From Pelagerythrobacter marensis (GTDB lineage: Bacteria; Pseudomonadota; Alphaproteobacteria; Sphingomonadales; Sphingomonadaceae): DNA of 64,000 nucleotides. The notes below the pieces were generated by a model, which saw only the letters and a list, made by a program, of their open reading frames with translations, did no database searches and was not told where the DNA came from. The position numbers and the translations under genes are program-made. The stretch is taken from positions 124,001 to 188,000 of the forward strand of contig NZ_CP011805.1 of assembly GCF_001028625.1 (NCBI RefSeq), read 5' to 3'. Positions 1 through 9,224 of the stretch are shown here, one piece after another (positions within the stretch are counted from its first letter, which is position 1; the number at the start of each line of letters is the position of its first letter).

Positions 1-13
1 GATGGGGGTCTGA
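1..13 (+). CDS. fliE: 3' tail of upstream gene, probably fliE
   Basis: Only the last codons are in the window: Met-Gly-Val followed by TGA at 11-13, four bases before the fliF start. FliE proteins commonly end in a short hydrophobic Met-x-Val tail, and fliE usually precedes fliF. The assignment is therefore inferred mainly from gene order. Confidence 0.4.
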
Positions 14-16
14 TAG

Positions 17-1651
17 ATGAGCGAACTCGTTCCCGCCAACACCTCCCAGGGCTCCTTGCTCGCTCCGCTTCGTGGCGGCGGCGGGTTCAAGGATCGCGCC
101 GCACATTTCCTCGGCCAACCGGCGGTAAGGAAGACCCTGCCGTGGTTCGCAGGCCTCGCGCTCGCGGGCCTGCTTGCGCTTGTCTGGGCCGGCCTGTCGC
201 CAGCGCCGCAACGGATGCTCTATTCCTCGCTCGGCGATGCGGAGCGTGCCGGCGTGGTCGGCGCGCTGGATGCCGCTTCGATCGATTATTCGATCGACAA
301 CAATACCGGCGCGCTCAGCGTCAGCGAGGACGATCTCTACCGCGCGCGGATGGTCGTGGCGTCGGAGGGGGCACTCGCCACACCGGAAACCGGCCAGCAA
401 TTGCTCGATTCGCTTCCGATGGGCGCCAGCCGGACGCTGGAAGGTGACCGCCTGCGCGCCGCGCAGGAACGCGATCTGATGCTGACGATCAAGGAAATCG
501 ACGGCGTTGAATCGGTGCGGGTCCATCTGGCGAAGGCCGAACGCTCGGTCTTCGTTCGCGACAGCGTGGCACCGACCGCTTCGGTCATGCTGCGCATGGC
601 GCGGGGGCGCCAGCTTTCGGATTCGCAAGTGACCGCGATCGCCAACCTCGTCGCCGGATCGGTGCCGGGGCTTTCGATCGATTCGGTCCGCATCGTCGAC
701 CAGCACGGGCGCCTTCTGTCCGAACCGCAGGGTGCCGATGCCGATGGGCTGGAACTGCAGACCCGGATGGAAGCGAAGCTGCGGTCGCAGATCGATCAAT
801 TGCTGACGCCGATGATCGGGGCCGAGAACTTCTCCAGCGAAATTCAGGTCGCACTCGACATGAACGAGGTGACGTCTGCGCGCGAAAGCTATGACAAGGA
901 TGGCGCGGTTCGCCGCGAAACGACCCAGACTTCCACCGCCACCGCTGCCGGCAATGCAGCCGGCGTGCCGGGCGTCCTCGCCAACACTCCGCCCCCCGCG
1001 CCGGAAGCGGTTGAGGGTGCACCCGAAGGTGGGCCGGCCCAGGGCGGTGCCAACGAAGTCGGAGAAAGCAGCGCGACACGCACCTATGAACTGGGGCGCG
1101 AGGTTGCGGTGTCCAACATCGCGCCGGGCAGCGTTCAGCGCCTTTCGGTTGCGGTTGCGCTCAACCAGGATGCGCTGAAGGATGCCAAACCGGCCGACCT
1201 TCAGAAATTCGAAGAACTCGTGGCCGCGGCTGTCGGTGCCAACCCCGACCGGGGCGACACGGTGGCGGTCGTCGTCCGCCCGTTCGAAATACCCGTTGCG
1301 GACGAGATTCCCTTCTGGGAGCAATCGTGGTTCGCGATGGTCGTGCGCAACGCCGTCGCGCTGATCGCTGTCATCCTGCTGCTGTTCTTCGTCGTACGCC
1401 CGATCATGCGCACGGTGACGGGCCGCAGCGGCGATGGAGAGGGCGAAACCGAAGAAACGGATGAAGAGCCCGGCCTGATCACGCAGACCCGCCGGACCGC
1501 GCTGCCCGCGCGGTCGGACGAACCGAGCCGGGAAGAACTCTCGGCCCAGATCGAACTGGCCCAGCGGATCGCGCGCGAACAGCCTGACGATGCCCTGCTG
1601 GCGCTGCGCCGGATGCTGGGCGAAACGCGCAGCACCGAAGGGGTGGCATGA
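17..1651 (+). CDS. fliF: Flagellar MS-ring protein FliF
   Basis: FliF forms the MS ring in the inner membrane, the platform for the switch complex and export apparatus. The 544-residue protein has the family layout. A first membrane segment lies near residues 42-61. Ring-building domains follow, including the stretch GVESVRVHLAKAE. A low-complexity Ala/Pro/Gly periplasmic linker lies around residues 310-350. A second membrane segment lies near 438-461, followed by an acidic cytoplasmic tail that should bind FliG (ending in the DDALLALRRML region). It is the first complete gene of the flagellar operon and overlaps fliG by four bases (ATGA), which suggests translational coupling. Confidence 0.95.
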   Translation: MSELVPANTSQGSLLAPLRGGGGFKDRAAHFLGQPAVRKTLPWFAGLALAGLLALVWAGLSPAPQRMLYSSLGDAERAGVVGALDAASIDYSIDNNTGALSVSEDDLYRARMVVASEGALATPETGQQLLDSLPMGASRTLEGDRLRAAQERDLMLTIKEIDGVESVRVHLAKAERSVFVRDSVAPTASVMLRMARGRQLSDSQVTAIANLVAGSVPGLSIDSVRIVDQHGRLLSEPQGADADGLELQTRMEAKLRSQIDQLLTPMIGAENFSSEIQVALDMNEVTSARESYDKDGAVRRETTQTSTATAAGNAAGVPGVLANTPPPAPEAVEGAPEGGPAQGGANEVGESSATRTYELGREVAVSNIAPGSVQRLSVAVALNQDALKDAKPADLQKFEELVAAAVGANPDRGDTVAVVVRPFEIPVADEIPFWEQSWFAMVVRNAVALIAVILLLFFVVRPIMRTVTGRSGDGEGETEETDEEPGLITQTRRTALPARSDEPSREELSAQIELAQRIAREQPDDALLALRRMLGETRSTEGVA

Positions 1652-2667
1652 TGAGCGCGCCGATCGAATTCGACGGCGCGGATCGCGCTGCCGTAATGGT
1701 CATGCTTCTGGGGGAGGAAGAGGCCGCGCGGCTGCTGGCCGGGCTGTCGCCCGAAGAGCTGCGGATGTTGGGGGCCAAGATGTGCGAGATGGGCGACATC
1801 GGCCCGGCGGCGATTGCCGATGCCATCGCCAACTTCGCCAGCACTGCCGGCAATGCGGGCATTTCCGCCCACGGCCGGGTGGACGAAGTCCGCAAGATGA
1901 TGACTGGCGCACTCGGCGAAGTGAAGGCGGACAGCATCATGCGCCGCGTCGCACCGCCGGAAAATGCGCCGCGAACGCCCGCGCTGGAAATCGCCCAGTG
2001 GCTGGAACCCGAAGTGCTGATCCCGCTGGTGCAGGATGAACACCCGCAGGCCATCGCCGTATTGCTCGTTCAGCTGGAGCCGGCGACCGCGGCGGCGGTG
2101 CTCGCCGGATTGCCCGAAGCGCTGCACACCCCTGTGGTCCACCGGATCGCCAAGCTGGGGCCCGTATCGCCAGAAGCCATCACGATCCTGGAAGAGACAC
2201 TGGCCGCCCGCATCTCCGGCGTCCACGGGATCAAGCGGCTCGATATGGGCGGCGTGCGCGAGGCGGCGGATATTATCAACAGCGCCGCGCGCAGCATGGA
2301 AAAACGGGTCATGCCCGGCATCACCAAGCTGGACAAGAAACTGGCCCGCGATCTGGAAAGCGAGCTGTTCAAGTTCGAGCATTTGCTGGAACTGGATCAG
2401 CAGATGATGGGGCAGCTGTTGCGCGAAGTCGAAAGCGAACTGCTGATCGATGCCCTGAAGGGTATCGAGGAAACGCAGCGCGAAGTCTTCTTCGGTGCCA
2501 TGTCCAGCCGCGCGGCCGATGGCTTGCGCGACGAGATCGAAGAACGCGGCCGGATCAAGCGGGCCGACGTGGAGGCTGCGCAGAAGGCGATCATCGCCGT
2601 TGCCAAGAAGCTCGCCGCCGATGGCACGATCGTGATCGGCGCGGGGGGAGATGACGATTATGTCTAG
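1648..2667 (+). CDS. fliG: Flagellar motor switch protein FliG
   Basis: FliG sits on the MS ring and transmits torque from the stator to the rotor. The 339-residue length is normal. The middle domain carries the family signature DEHPQAIAVLLVQL near residue 130, and the charged C-terminal torque domain is present (FKFEHLLELDQQMMGQLLREV and later helices with alternating charges). The start MMSAPIEF overlaps the fliF stop; the second Met could equally be used. The 3' end overlaps fliH by 17 bases. Confidence 0.95.
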   Translation: MMSAPIEFDGADRAAVMVMLLGEEEAARLLAGLSPEELRMLGAKMCEMGDIGPAAIADAIANFASTAGNAGISAHGRVDEVRKMMTGALGEVKADSIMRRVAPPENAPRTPALEIAQWLEPEVLIPLVQDEHPQAIAVLLVQLEPATAAAVLAGLPEALHTPVVHRIAKLGPVSPEAITILEETLAARISGVHGIKRLDMGGVREAADIINSAARSMEKRVMPGITKLDKKLARDLESELFKFEHLLELDQQMMGQLLREVESELLIDALKGIEETQREVFFGAMSSRAADGLRDEIEERGRIKRADVEAAQKAIIAVAKKLAADGTIVIGAGGDDDYV

Positions 2668-3268
2668 TGTCACCGCGCTCAAGGCCAGCCTGCCGCTCGA
2701 TCGCCTGCGCGGTGGCGGCGGCTTCGCCCGCGATCCGCGCTTTGCCGGGCTGTTTCGCAGCCCTGCGACCGAGCCTGCGACGGCCGCCGCGCCCGAACCG
2801 GACCCGGTGGCGGAAGCCTATCGCAAGGGTTTCGAAGACGGCAGGGCCGAAGCCGAAGCCCACGCGGCCGAGCGGGAGCGCGAAGCCGACGCGCAGCGCG
2901 CTGCGATTGAACTGTCGTTCGCCCGCTTCGATGCCGCCAGCGCCGATGCGCTGCGCGAGCGCCTGCGCCAGACCGTGCTCGCCCTGTGCGAAGATGCGAT
3001 CCTGCCGCTTGCGCTGGATGCGCAGGGGCTGGCTGCACGGGTCGAAAAAGCCGTCGGGATGCTCCAGCGCGCGCAGGATGAACGGCGCGTGCTGCTCCAC
3101 CCCGAAGATCTTGCCCTGATCAGGGACCGACTGCCGAGCGATCTCGAACTGGTTGCCGACCCCGCGATAGAACGCGGCGGACTGCGGATCGACAGCGACG
3201 ACGGCGGTATCGATGACGGGCCGAAACAATGGCGGCGCATTCTGGCGGAAGCGTTCGGCGAATGCTGA
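2651..3268 (+). CDS. fliH: Flagellar assembly protein FliH (export ATPase regulator)
   Basis: FliH binds the FliI ATPase and links it to the export gate and C-ring. Similarity in this family is weak. The call rests on position between fliG and fliI and on architecture: a basic, Gly-rich N-terminus, a central segment with YRKGFEDGRAEAEAHAAERERE typical of the extended FliH helix, and a C-terminal domain ending in a WRRILAEAF helix. Length is 205 residues. It overlaps fliI by seven bases. Confidence 0.85.
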   Translation: MTIMSSVTALKASLPLDRLRGGGGFARDPRFAGLFRSPATEPATAAAPEPDPVAEAYRKGFEDGRAEAEAHAAEREREADAQRAAIELSFARFDAASADALRERLRQTVLALCEDAILPLALDAQGLAARVEKAVGMLQRAQDERRVLLHPEDLALIRDRLPSDLELVADPAIERGGLRIDSDDGGIDDGPKQWRRILAEAFGEC

Positions 3269-4593
3269 ACCTGGCCGATGTGACGCTAGGCGAGCTTGCC
3301 GCTGCGCCGCTCGACCTCGCGCCGCGCCGTTTCGGACGGGTCGCCGCCTGCGATGGCGGGCTGATAGAAGTCAGCGGGCTGTCGGTTCCGATCGGCGGGC
3401 TGTGCCGGATCGACGATGGCAAGGGCACGACCCTGCGCGCAGAAGCAATCGGATTTCGCAACGGACGCACGATGATGATGATGCTGGGCGACAGCGTTCT
3501 GCTGCGTTCCGGCGTTGCCGTCCGCCCGGAAGGGCAACCGGGCATGTTGCCGGTCGGTCCCGCCTATCTTGGCCGGGCGGTGGACGGGCTGGGCGAACCG
3601 ATAGACGGCGGCCCCGCGCTGCATCCGGGTGCGCAATGGCCCGCCGGCGGCAAGCGCACTGGCGCGCTGGACCGGGCGAGCGTGCGCGAACCGTTCGATA
3701 CGGGCATTCGCGCGATCAACGCGCTGACCACGTTCGGCGTGGGGCAGCGGGTCGGCATCATGGCAGGTTCCGGCGTGGGCAAATCGGTGCTGATCGACAT
3801 GATCGCACACGGGGCGCAGGCCGATGTGGTCGTCGTCGGCCTGATCGGGGAACGCGCGCGCGAAGTTTCCGATTTCGTCGAACGGCATATGCACGGCGAA
3901 GCCGCGGCACGTACCGCGGTCGTTGCAGTGCCTGCCGACCATGCGGCGAACCTGCGCTTGCGCGGGGCCTTGCTGGCGACATCGCTGGCCGAATATTTCC
4001 GCGCCCAGGGTCTGCGCGTTCTGCTGATCCAGGACAGCCTGACCCGCATCGCCCATGCCGCCCGCGAAATCGGCATTCTGCTGGGGGAACCGGGCGCGGC
4101 GCGTGGCTATCCGCCCTCGGCCCTGTCCACCCTTACCAAGCTGGTCGAACGCGCGGGCAATTCTGCGGAAAGCGGCGGGTCGATCACTGCAATCTACACT
4201 GTGCTGGCCGATGGCGACGACCAGAACGACCCTGTGGTCGACACCGCGCGGTCGATTCTGGACGGACATATCGTGCTGTCGCGCGATCTTGCCCAGCGCG
4301 GCCAGTATCCGGCGATCGACGTCGGGGCCTCGCTTAGCCGGGTGATGTCCGACGTGGCCGATCCCGCTCTCAATGCGTGCGCGCGCAAGTTGCGGGCGCT
4401 GGTGTCGGCTTATGAAAGCAACCGCGACCTGCTGTTGATGGGCGCCTATCGCGCTGGGGCCGATCCGCTGATCGATCAGGGTATTGCCTTGCAGCCGCAG
4501 ATCGCTGCATTTCTGGCCCAGGCGGTGGGCGAGCGCGTGCCGCTCGGCCGAGCAAGGGCGGAGCTTCTGGGGTTGATCGGCGATGAGCAGTGA
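3262..4593 (+). CDS. fliI: Flagellum-specific ATPase FliI
   Basis: FliI is the hexameric F1-beta-like ATPase of flagellar type III secretion. The Walker A motif AGSGVGKS is near residue 168. The Walker B strand RVLLIQDSLTRIAHAAREI is followed by the type III ATPase signature GEPGAARGYPPS. The reading frame is open from 3229, but the ATG at 3262 (MLNLADVTLGE) gives the normal 443-residue protein and a short overlap with fliH, so it is preferred. It overlaps fliJ by eleven bases. Confidence 0.95.
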   Translation: MLNLADVTLGELAAAPLDLAPRRFGRVAACDGGLIEVSGLSVPIGGLCRIDDGKGTTLRAEAIGFRNGRTMMMMLGDSVLLRSGVAVRPEGQPGMLPVGPAYLGRAVDGLGEPIDGGPALHPGAQWPAGGKRTGALDRASVREPFDTGIRAINALTTFGVGQRVGIMAGSGVGKSVLIDMIAHGAQADVVVVGLIGERAREVSDFVERHMHGEAAARTAVVAVPADHAANLRLRGALLATSLAEYFRAQGLRVLLIQDSLTRIAHAAREIGILLGEPGAARGYPPSALSTLTKLVERAGNSAESGGSITAIYTVLADGDDQNDPVVDTARSILDGHIVLSRDLAQRGQYPAIDVGASLSRVMSDVADPALNACARKLRALVSAYESNRDLLLMGAYRAGADPLIDQGIALQPQIAAFLAQAVGERVPLGRARAELLGLIGDEQ

Positions 4594-5008
4594 TGCCGCG
4601 CGCCTGCGCCGGGCGCGGCTGATCGAACGGATGCGCTGCGCCGAGCAGCGCCAGGCCGCCGCGGAAGCCCACCGGGCGGAGGCGGTACGGCAGAAGCTGG
4701 AACAGCTTTCGGCGCGGACGCGAACCCTGGCCGAACTCTACGCGCTGCGCGATACCTCGCGCGACGGGGCCGATTTGCGCAGCGCCACTGTGCTGGGCGC
4801 TCACCTGAACGATCTCGGCGCCGCTGCGGCCCGGCAGGCAGCCGATGCGCGGCGAGAGGCCGACCACCGCCTGGCCGATCTCGCGGTGGCCGATCGGCGA
4901 TTGCAGCGCGCGGAAGAGGGGCATCGCGATCTTGCGCGAGAGATCGACGAGAAGGCCAATCAGCACGAAACGCTGCCGATGCGGAAAACTGGCACGCATC
5001 TTGAATAA
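4583..5008 (+). CDS. fliJ: FliJ-like flagellar export protein
   Basis: A 141-residue, strongly charged protein with long helical Arg/Glu/Ala stretches that look like a coiled coil, as expected of FliJ, the central stalk of the export ATPase. FliJ proteins are short and poorly conserved. The assignment depends on location directly after fliI and on coiled-coil character. It starts inside the end of fliI, indicating coupled translation. Confidence 0.75.
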   Translation: MSSDAARLRRARLIERMRCAEQRQAAAEAHRAEAVRQKLEQLSARTRTLAELYALRDTSRDGADLRSATVLGAHLNDLGAAAARQAADARREADHRLADLAVADRRLQRAEEGHRDLAREIDEKANQHETLPMRKTGTHLE

Positions 5009-5019
5009 TCGCCTGCGTC

Positions 5020-6306
5020 ATGAACGCAAACGGCAGGCCGATGATCTCTCAATTCCTTTCGAACACGCAGATGTCCACGGCGCCCGTAGCAGCGGGAACG
5101 CCGCCGGTGCTGGCAGACGATGCTGCGGCAACTGGCGGATTTTCGGGCCTTTTGGCGACGCTTGGCGCTGTCGCCTCCGATATTTCGGATGGCGAGGGTG
5201 CAGCGCAGGTCGTCGCCGACGGAGCTGACGCAGCCGACCAGCCTGCCGATCCGCTGGCCCTCGCGCTTGCCGCGAGTACGGAACTGCCGGCAATTGCCGG
5301 AACCGGCAAGGATTTGCCGGTTGCCGCCGCCGAATTGCCGGGCGGGGATGCCGATCCGGCACTTCCGGCGCGCGGTGCCGGAACCGGGGCGGGCGAAGCG
5401 ACTGCTGCGCGGACGCCCGGCTCAGCCCTATCGTCACCGGAGAATACGTCTTCGCCGGGCACTACCCCGGCCCAGGCGAATGCGCGCCCTGCAGTTGCCA
5501 TCGAGGTCGCGCCGCGTCCATCCAGTCCTGCGGGGGAAGCTGGCGGAACCAATTCGGTGCATCAGGCAGCGACCGGGGCGCTCGATGCTTCTGCCGGGCG
5601 GGAGGCTGCACAGCGCGACGGCGGGCGGAATCAGGGCGATCCCCAGTCGGCGGCTCGCACGATTGCCGAACAGGCGGGCGCCGCACTGGCCAAATCTTCG
5701 TCCGATCAGATGACCTTTGCCGCAACAACAACCGCCGCCGCCGCCAATGGCGTCGCAGCCGGCGGAGGGCAGGGCGCCCTTGCCCAGAACGCCGCAGCAA
5801 TCCCTGCACCGGGCGCGCCGAACGTCGAAACTTCGAACCCGTTTTCCGCGGACAAGCCGGCGATCGAAACCCAGGTCGCGCGCGAACTGGGCCGGATCGT
5901 CGACAGTCTCGCCTCCGCCCGTGAAGCCTTCAGTGCCAAGGCGGCCACCCTGGCGCTCGATCACGCCGAGTTCGGCGAGGTTTCGCTGCGTTTTGACCAA
6001 CGTCGTGACGGGCAACTGGCAGTGCAACTGTCCGCTGCCGATCCCGATGCCCACCGCGCGATTGCCGCGGCAGTGGCAGAGCGCCCGGCGCTCGCCGCCG
6101 GTGACAACGGGTCGGCCGGCACGAACAACCAGACCGGCGGAGGCGCATCAGCGCGCGCCGGGGCGGAACGCGACGGTGCCGGAACCGATGCCGGCGGGCC
6201 GGGTCGCGAGCGCCGCGACGGCGGGCGGGACGCACAGCGAAATGCCGAAGGGCAACCGGCCCGCAGCACTCCGCAGGGCAGTGGCCGCGCGGCAGTTTAC
6301 GCCTGA
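5020..6306 (+). CDS. fliK: Flagellar hook-length control protein FliK
   Basis: FliK is the secreted ruler that sets hook length and switches export specificity. The 428-residue protein is mostly low-complexity Ala/Gly/Pro sequence. It contains one compact domain (about residues 285-350) with LALDHAEFGEVSLRFDQRRDGQLAVQLSA-type strands, matching the conserved C-terminal FliK domain pattern. A further Gly/Arg-rich tail follows. An alternative start is the Met at 5041 (MISQFLSN). Neither start has a strong ribosome binding site. Confidence 0.8.
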   Translation: MNANGRPMISQFLSNTQMSTAPVAAGTPPVLADDAAATGGFSGLLATLGAVASDISDGEGAAQVVADGADAADQPADPLALALAASTELPAIAGTGKDLPVAAAELPGGDADPALPARGAGTGAGEATAARTPGSALSSPENTSSPGTTPAQANARPAVAIEVAPRPSSPAGEAGGTNSVHQAATGALDASAGREAAQRDGGRNQGDPQSAARTIAEQAGAALAKSSSDQMTFAATTTAAAANGVAAGGGQGALAQNAAAIPAPGAPNVETSNPFSADKPAIETQVARELGRIVDSLASAREAFSAKAATLALDHAEFGEVSLRFDQRRDGQLAVQLSAADPDAHRAIAAAVAERPALAAGDNGSAGTNNQTGGGASARAGAERDGAGTDAGGPGRERRDGGRDAQRNAEGQPARSTPQGSGRAAVYA

Positions 6307-6341
6307 ACCCGAACAGACAGCCAGACTGAGGAATCGCGACG

Positions 6342-6920
6342 ATGAGTGACAAGAAGGGCAAGCCGGAAAAATCCGCGAAGGGCGGCGGCGTGATGAAGAT
6401 CGCGCTCCTGGTCCTCGCGCTGGCCGGCGCCGGGGGCGGGACCGTGTTCGGCCTGATGGCAGCCGGCGTGATCGAGACCGCCGATGCCGGTGCACGGGAA
6501 ACCGGCCCGCAGTTTGTGCTCAAGGGCGCGAAGGACCCTTACGCCCCGCCGACCAAGGGCAAGGAAGAAACCAAGCTGGTGCACGGCGAAGGCGGGACCA
6601 AGTATCGCACTGCCTATTTCAGCTTTGCCGACGATTTCACCTCCAACCTCAGGGATAGCAACGGGCTGATCCAGGTCAGCCTCGCGGCTTCCACCCGGCG
6701 CGACGGGCGCGTGCTGATGTGGCTGCACGAACACCAGCTGGCGATCCGTTCGCGGCTTCTGGTCGAACTGGCCGATACGCCGGAAGAGGAAGTGATCTCC
6801 AGCGAAGGCAAGGCCCGGCTGCAGAAGCGCCTGACCGACGCGGTCAACGAAGTCCTGACCGAGCAGGAAGGCTTCGGCGGGGTCGACAACATCTATTTCC
6901 GGACTTTCATCGTCCAATGA
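6342..6920 (+). CDS. fliL: Flagellar basal body-associated protein FliL
   Basis: FliL is a single-pass inner-membrane protein that surrounds the stator and supports torque. The 192-residue protein has a Lys/Gly-rich cytoplasmic start, one membrane segment near residues 18-40 (MKIALLVLALAGAGGGTVFGL), and a periplasmic domain ending with ...NIYFRTFIVQ, the usual FliL ending. It overlaps fliM by four bases (ATGA). Confidence 0.9.
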   Translation: MSDKKGKPEKSAKGGGVMKIALLVLALAGAGGGTVFGLMAAGVIETADAGARETGPQFVLKGAKDPYAPPTKGKEETKLVHGEGGTKYRTAYFSFADDFTSNLRDSNGLIQVSLAASTRRDGRVLMWLHEHQLAIRSRLLVELADTPEEEVISSEGKARLQKRLTDAVNEVLTEQEGFGGVDNIYFRTFIVQ

Positions 6921-7834
6921 CGCGGTCCGCGCCCTCTTCGCCGCGCCGGGTCGCGAGCCATTGCGCCGCGCTGCTCAGCCAGCGCGAGCCAACCGCCGAT
7001 CTCGTGCCCGATTTCGAGAGCTTCGGCGCTCGCCTGTGCGGCGCGCTCCATTCCGGCGTGGCCGATCTGACGGAAGATACCGGCGTGCGCGTTGCCCTGC
7101 AGGGTTCGCAAGCGCTCCGCGGTGCCCAACTTGCCGGCCATTGCGCTCCGCTGGCGGCGGTCAGCCGGCATCGCTTCGGCGTTGCGGGTCATGTCCTGGC
7201 CCTTGCGGTCGACGGGCGCGCGATCCTCGAACAGCTTGACCGCACCTTTGGCGGCTCGGGCGATATCGGCAAGGATTTGCCGGCCACGCTGCCGCACACT
7301 GCGCGGCTGCTGTCGCGCCGGTTCGAAAAGCGCGTGATCGCGGCCGTTGCGGGCGAACTGGCAGGGCTGGAATTCCATACGGAAGACGACACGTCGTCGA
7401 CCGACATCGCCGCCCCCTTCGCGCCAGAAGCGGAGCTGACCGCGCTGACCCTGCTCGTCACCGGGTCGGACGATCGCGAATGGCGGCTCGTGATCGCGCT
7501 GGAAACCGCAGCGCTTTCCTCGCTCCTTCCCAAGCGTGCCTCTGCCCGCCGCGCGCCCGTTTCGCGCCGCAAGCGGGGCATCGACGAGGCGCCTTTTGCC
7601 GAGCTGCCGCTGGCCGCCAGTGCGCGGCTGGTGGACATGGCGATGCCGCTCCACCGTGTTGCCGCGATCGAGGCGGGCACGGTCCTGCCGATCATGGTTG
7701 CGCGCAATGTGCCGCTGCAGATCGGCGAAGCCATCGTTGCCCGCGGCACCGTGGGCGAAGTGGACGACCAGGTCGCGCTGCAGATTACCCAGACTTTCAC
7801 CGGCCAGATAACCCCCGGAAAGGACACCCAATGA
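6917..7834 (+). CDS. fliM: Flagellar motor switch protein FliM (divergent)
   Basis: FliM is the C-ring protein that normally binds CheY-P and sets rotation direction. The frame is open from 6719, but the ATG at 6917 overlaps the fliL stop and gives 305 residues, somewhat short for the family. The C-terminal 75 residues form a SpoA-like domain (VDMAMPLHRVAAIEAGTVLPI...VARGTVGEVDDQVALQIT), and position before fliN supports the call. The N-terminus (MTRSAPSSPRRVASHCAALL) lacks the usual LSQxEIDALL-type CheY-binding peptide. The middle domain retains only a weak match to the GGxG motif (FGGSGD). Confidence 0.8.
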   Translation: MTRSAPSSPRRVASHCAALLSQREPTADLVPDFESFGARLCGALHSGVADLTEDTGVRVALQGSQALRGAQLAGHCAPLAAVSRHRFGVAGHVLALAVDGRAILEQLDRTFGGSGDIGKDLPATLPHTARLLSRRFEKRVIAAVAGELAGLEFHTEDDTSSTDIAAPFAPEAELTALTLLVTGSDDREWRLVIALETAALSSLLPKRASARRAPVSRRKRGIDEAPFAELPLAASARLVDMAMPLHRVAAIEAGTVLPIMVARNVPLQIGEAIVARGTVGEVDDQVALQITQTFTGQITPGKDTQ

Positions 7835-8157
7835 CCGACGCAAACCAGGGCTTCGGCCTGATCCAGGACATCGATGTCCGCCTGACTGTCGAACTCGGCC
7901 GGACGCAGATGAACCTGCGCGAAGTGCTCGACCTGGCGGAAGAAAGCGTGGTCATGCTCGACCGCCTGACCGACGAGCCGCTCGACGTGCTGGTCAACGG
8001 CAAGCTGATCGCCAAGGGCGAAGTGGTCGCCGAAGGCAACCGGTTCGGCCTGCGCATTCTGGAACTGGTCGGCGACGGACGCGGCAGCGCCCCGCGCGAA
8101 CGCCGCGCGCCGCCGATCGAGGTTACGACCAAACAGCCGGAGGGGAGCGCGGCCTGA
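7831..8157 (+). CDS. fliN: Flagellar motor switch protein FliN
   Basis: FliN forms the lower part of the C-ring with FliM. The 108-residue protein is a SpoA domain with the family pattern IDVRLTVELGRTQMNLREVLDL, then VDVLVNG-like KLIAKGEVV, then NRFGLRILELV. The ATG at 7831 overlaps the fliM stop (ATGA). A longer open frame upstream is only fliM read out of phase. Confidence 0.93.
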   Translation: MTDANQGFGLIQDIDVRLTVELGRTQMNLREVLDLAEESVVMLDRLTDEPLDVLVNGKLIAKGEVVAEGNRFGLRILELVGDGRGSAPRERRAPPIEVTTKQPEGSAA

Positions 8158-8456
8158 TGGGCTGGTACATTCTCAAGCTGCTGATCCTGCTTCCGCTGAT
8201 CGGCCTGATGATCTGGGGCAGCCTGAAGCTCGCCCAGAAGATGCAGGGCCAGTTCGGCGCGCCGCAGGGCGGGGGCACCAAGGCCGTGCGGGTGGTGGAA
8301 ACGACGATGCTGTCGCCGACCATGCGCCTCGCGGTGATCGAATTCCACGGGCGCGAGATCCTCGTCTCCACCTCGCGCGCCGGACTGACCAGGCTGGCCG
8401 AGGCGCCGGCGCGCCAGTCGATTGAAAGCCCGGCCATTGCGGAGGACGGCGAATGA
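8157..8456 (+). CDS. fliO: Flagellar biosynthesis protein FliO
   Basis: FliO is a small membrane protein that helps assemble the FliP ring of the export gate. The 99-residue product has one N-terminal membrane helix (about residues 4-22). A cytoplasmic segment follows with VRVVETTMLSPTMRLAVIEFHGREILV, typical of the FliO/YscJ-like fold. It lies between fliN and fliP with one- to four-base overlaps on both sides. Confidence 0.85.
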   Translation: MGWYILKLLILLPLIGLMIWGSLKLAQKMQGQFGAPQGGGTKAVRVVETTMLSPTMRLAVIEFHGREILVSTSRAGLTRLAEAPARQSIESPAIAEDGE

Positions 8457-9208
8457 AGCGCCTCACGGCCATTGCCGCGACCCTGGCGGCCATCGCGCTG
8501 CCTGCCGCCGCGCGGGCGCAGGCGGCCGTTCCCGGCGCGCTCGACCGCGCGTTCGGCGAACTGGGCGGAGCCGGCGGCGAACCGCTGAGCATGTCGCTCC
8601 AACTGCTCCTCGTCATGGGGCTGCTGACGATCCTGCCCGCGCTTGTGCTGATGATGACCAGCTTCACCCGGATCATCGTCGTCCTCGCGATCCTGCGTCA
8701 GGCGCTCGGCCTGCAGCAGTCGCCGCCCAACCAGGTCCTGATCGGGCTATCGCTGTTCCTGTCGCTGTTCGTCATGGCACCGACGCTGGAACGGGTGAAC
8801 GAGGCTGCGATTGCGCCCTATGCCGCAGGACAGGTCAATGCCGAGGAGGCGATCGAGCTGGCCGGCAACGAATTTCACGGGTTCATGATCCGCCAGACGC
8901 GCGAGCGCGACCTGCATATGTTCGCCGACATTGCCGATGCGCCGCAGTTCGCCAGCCCGGCGGACGTGCCGTTCTCCATCCTGCTGCCGGCCTTCGTCAC
9001 CAGCGAGCTGAAGACCGCGTTCCAGATCGGCTTCATGCTGTTTCTGCCGTTCCTCGTCATCGACCTTGTGGTGTCGAGCGTGCTGATGAGCCTGGGCATG
9101 ATGATGATGAGCCCGATGCTCGTCTCCCTGCCGTTCAAGCTGCTGCTGTTCGTCCTCGTCGATGGGTGGGCCCTGCTGATGGGCTCGCTCGCATCCAGTT
9201 TCGTCTAG
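8453..9208 (+). CDS. fliP: Flagellar export gate protein FliP
   Basis: FliP forms the core pore of the type III export gate. The 251-residue protein starts with a signal peptide (AIALPAAARAQA). Very typical family segments follow: LTILPALVLMMTSFTRIIVVLAILRQALG, the PPNQVLIGLSLFLSLFVMAPT region, and the C-terminal DLVVSSVLMSLGMMMMSPMLVSLPFKLLLFV membrane helices. It overlaps fliO by four bases. Confidence 0.97.
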   Translation: MKRLTAIAATLAAIALPAAARAQAAVPGALDRAFGELGGAGGEPLSMSLQLLLVMGLLTILPALVLMMTSFTRIIVVLAILRQALGLQQSPPNQVLIGLSLFLSLFVMAPTLERVNEAAIAPYAAGQVNAEEAIELAGNEFHGFMIRQTRERDLHMFADIADAPQFASPADVPFSILLPAFVTSELKTAFQIGFMLFLPFLVIDLVVSSVLMSLGMMMMSPMLVSLPFKLLLFVLVDGWALLMGSLASSFV

Positions 9209-9224
9209 CCGGGGATCGACCAAG

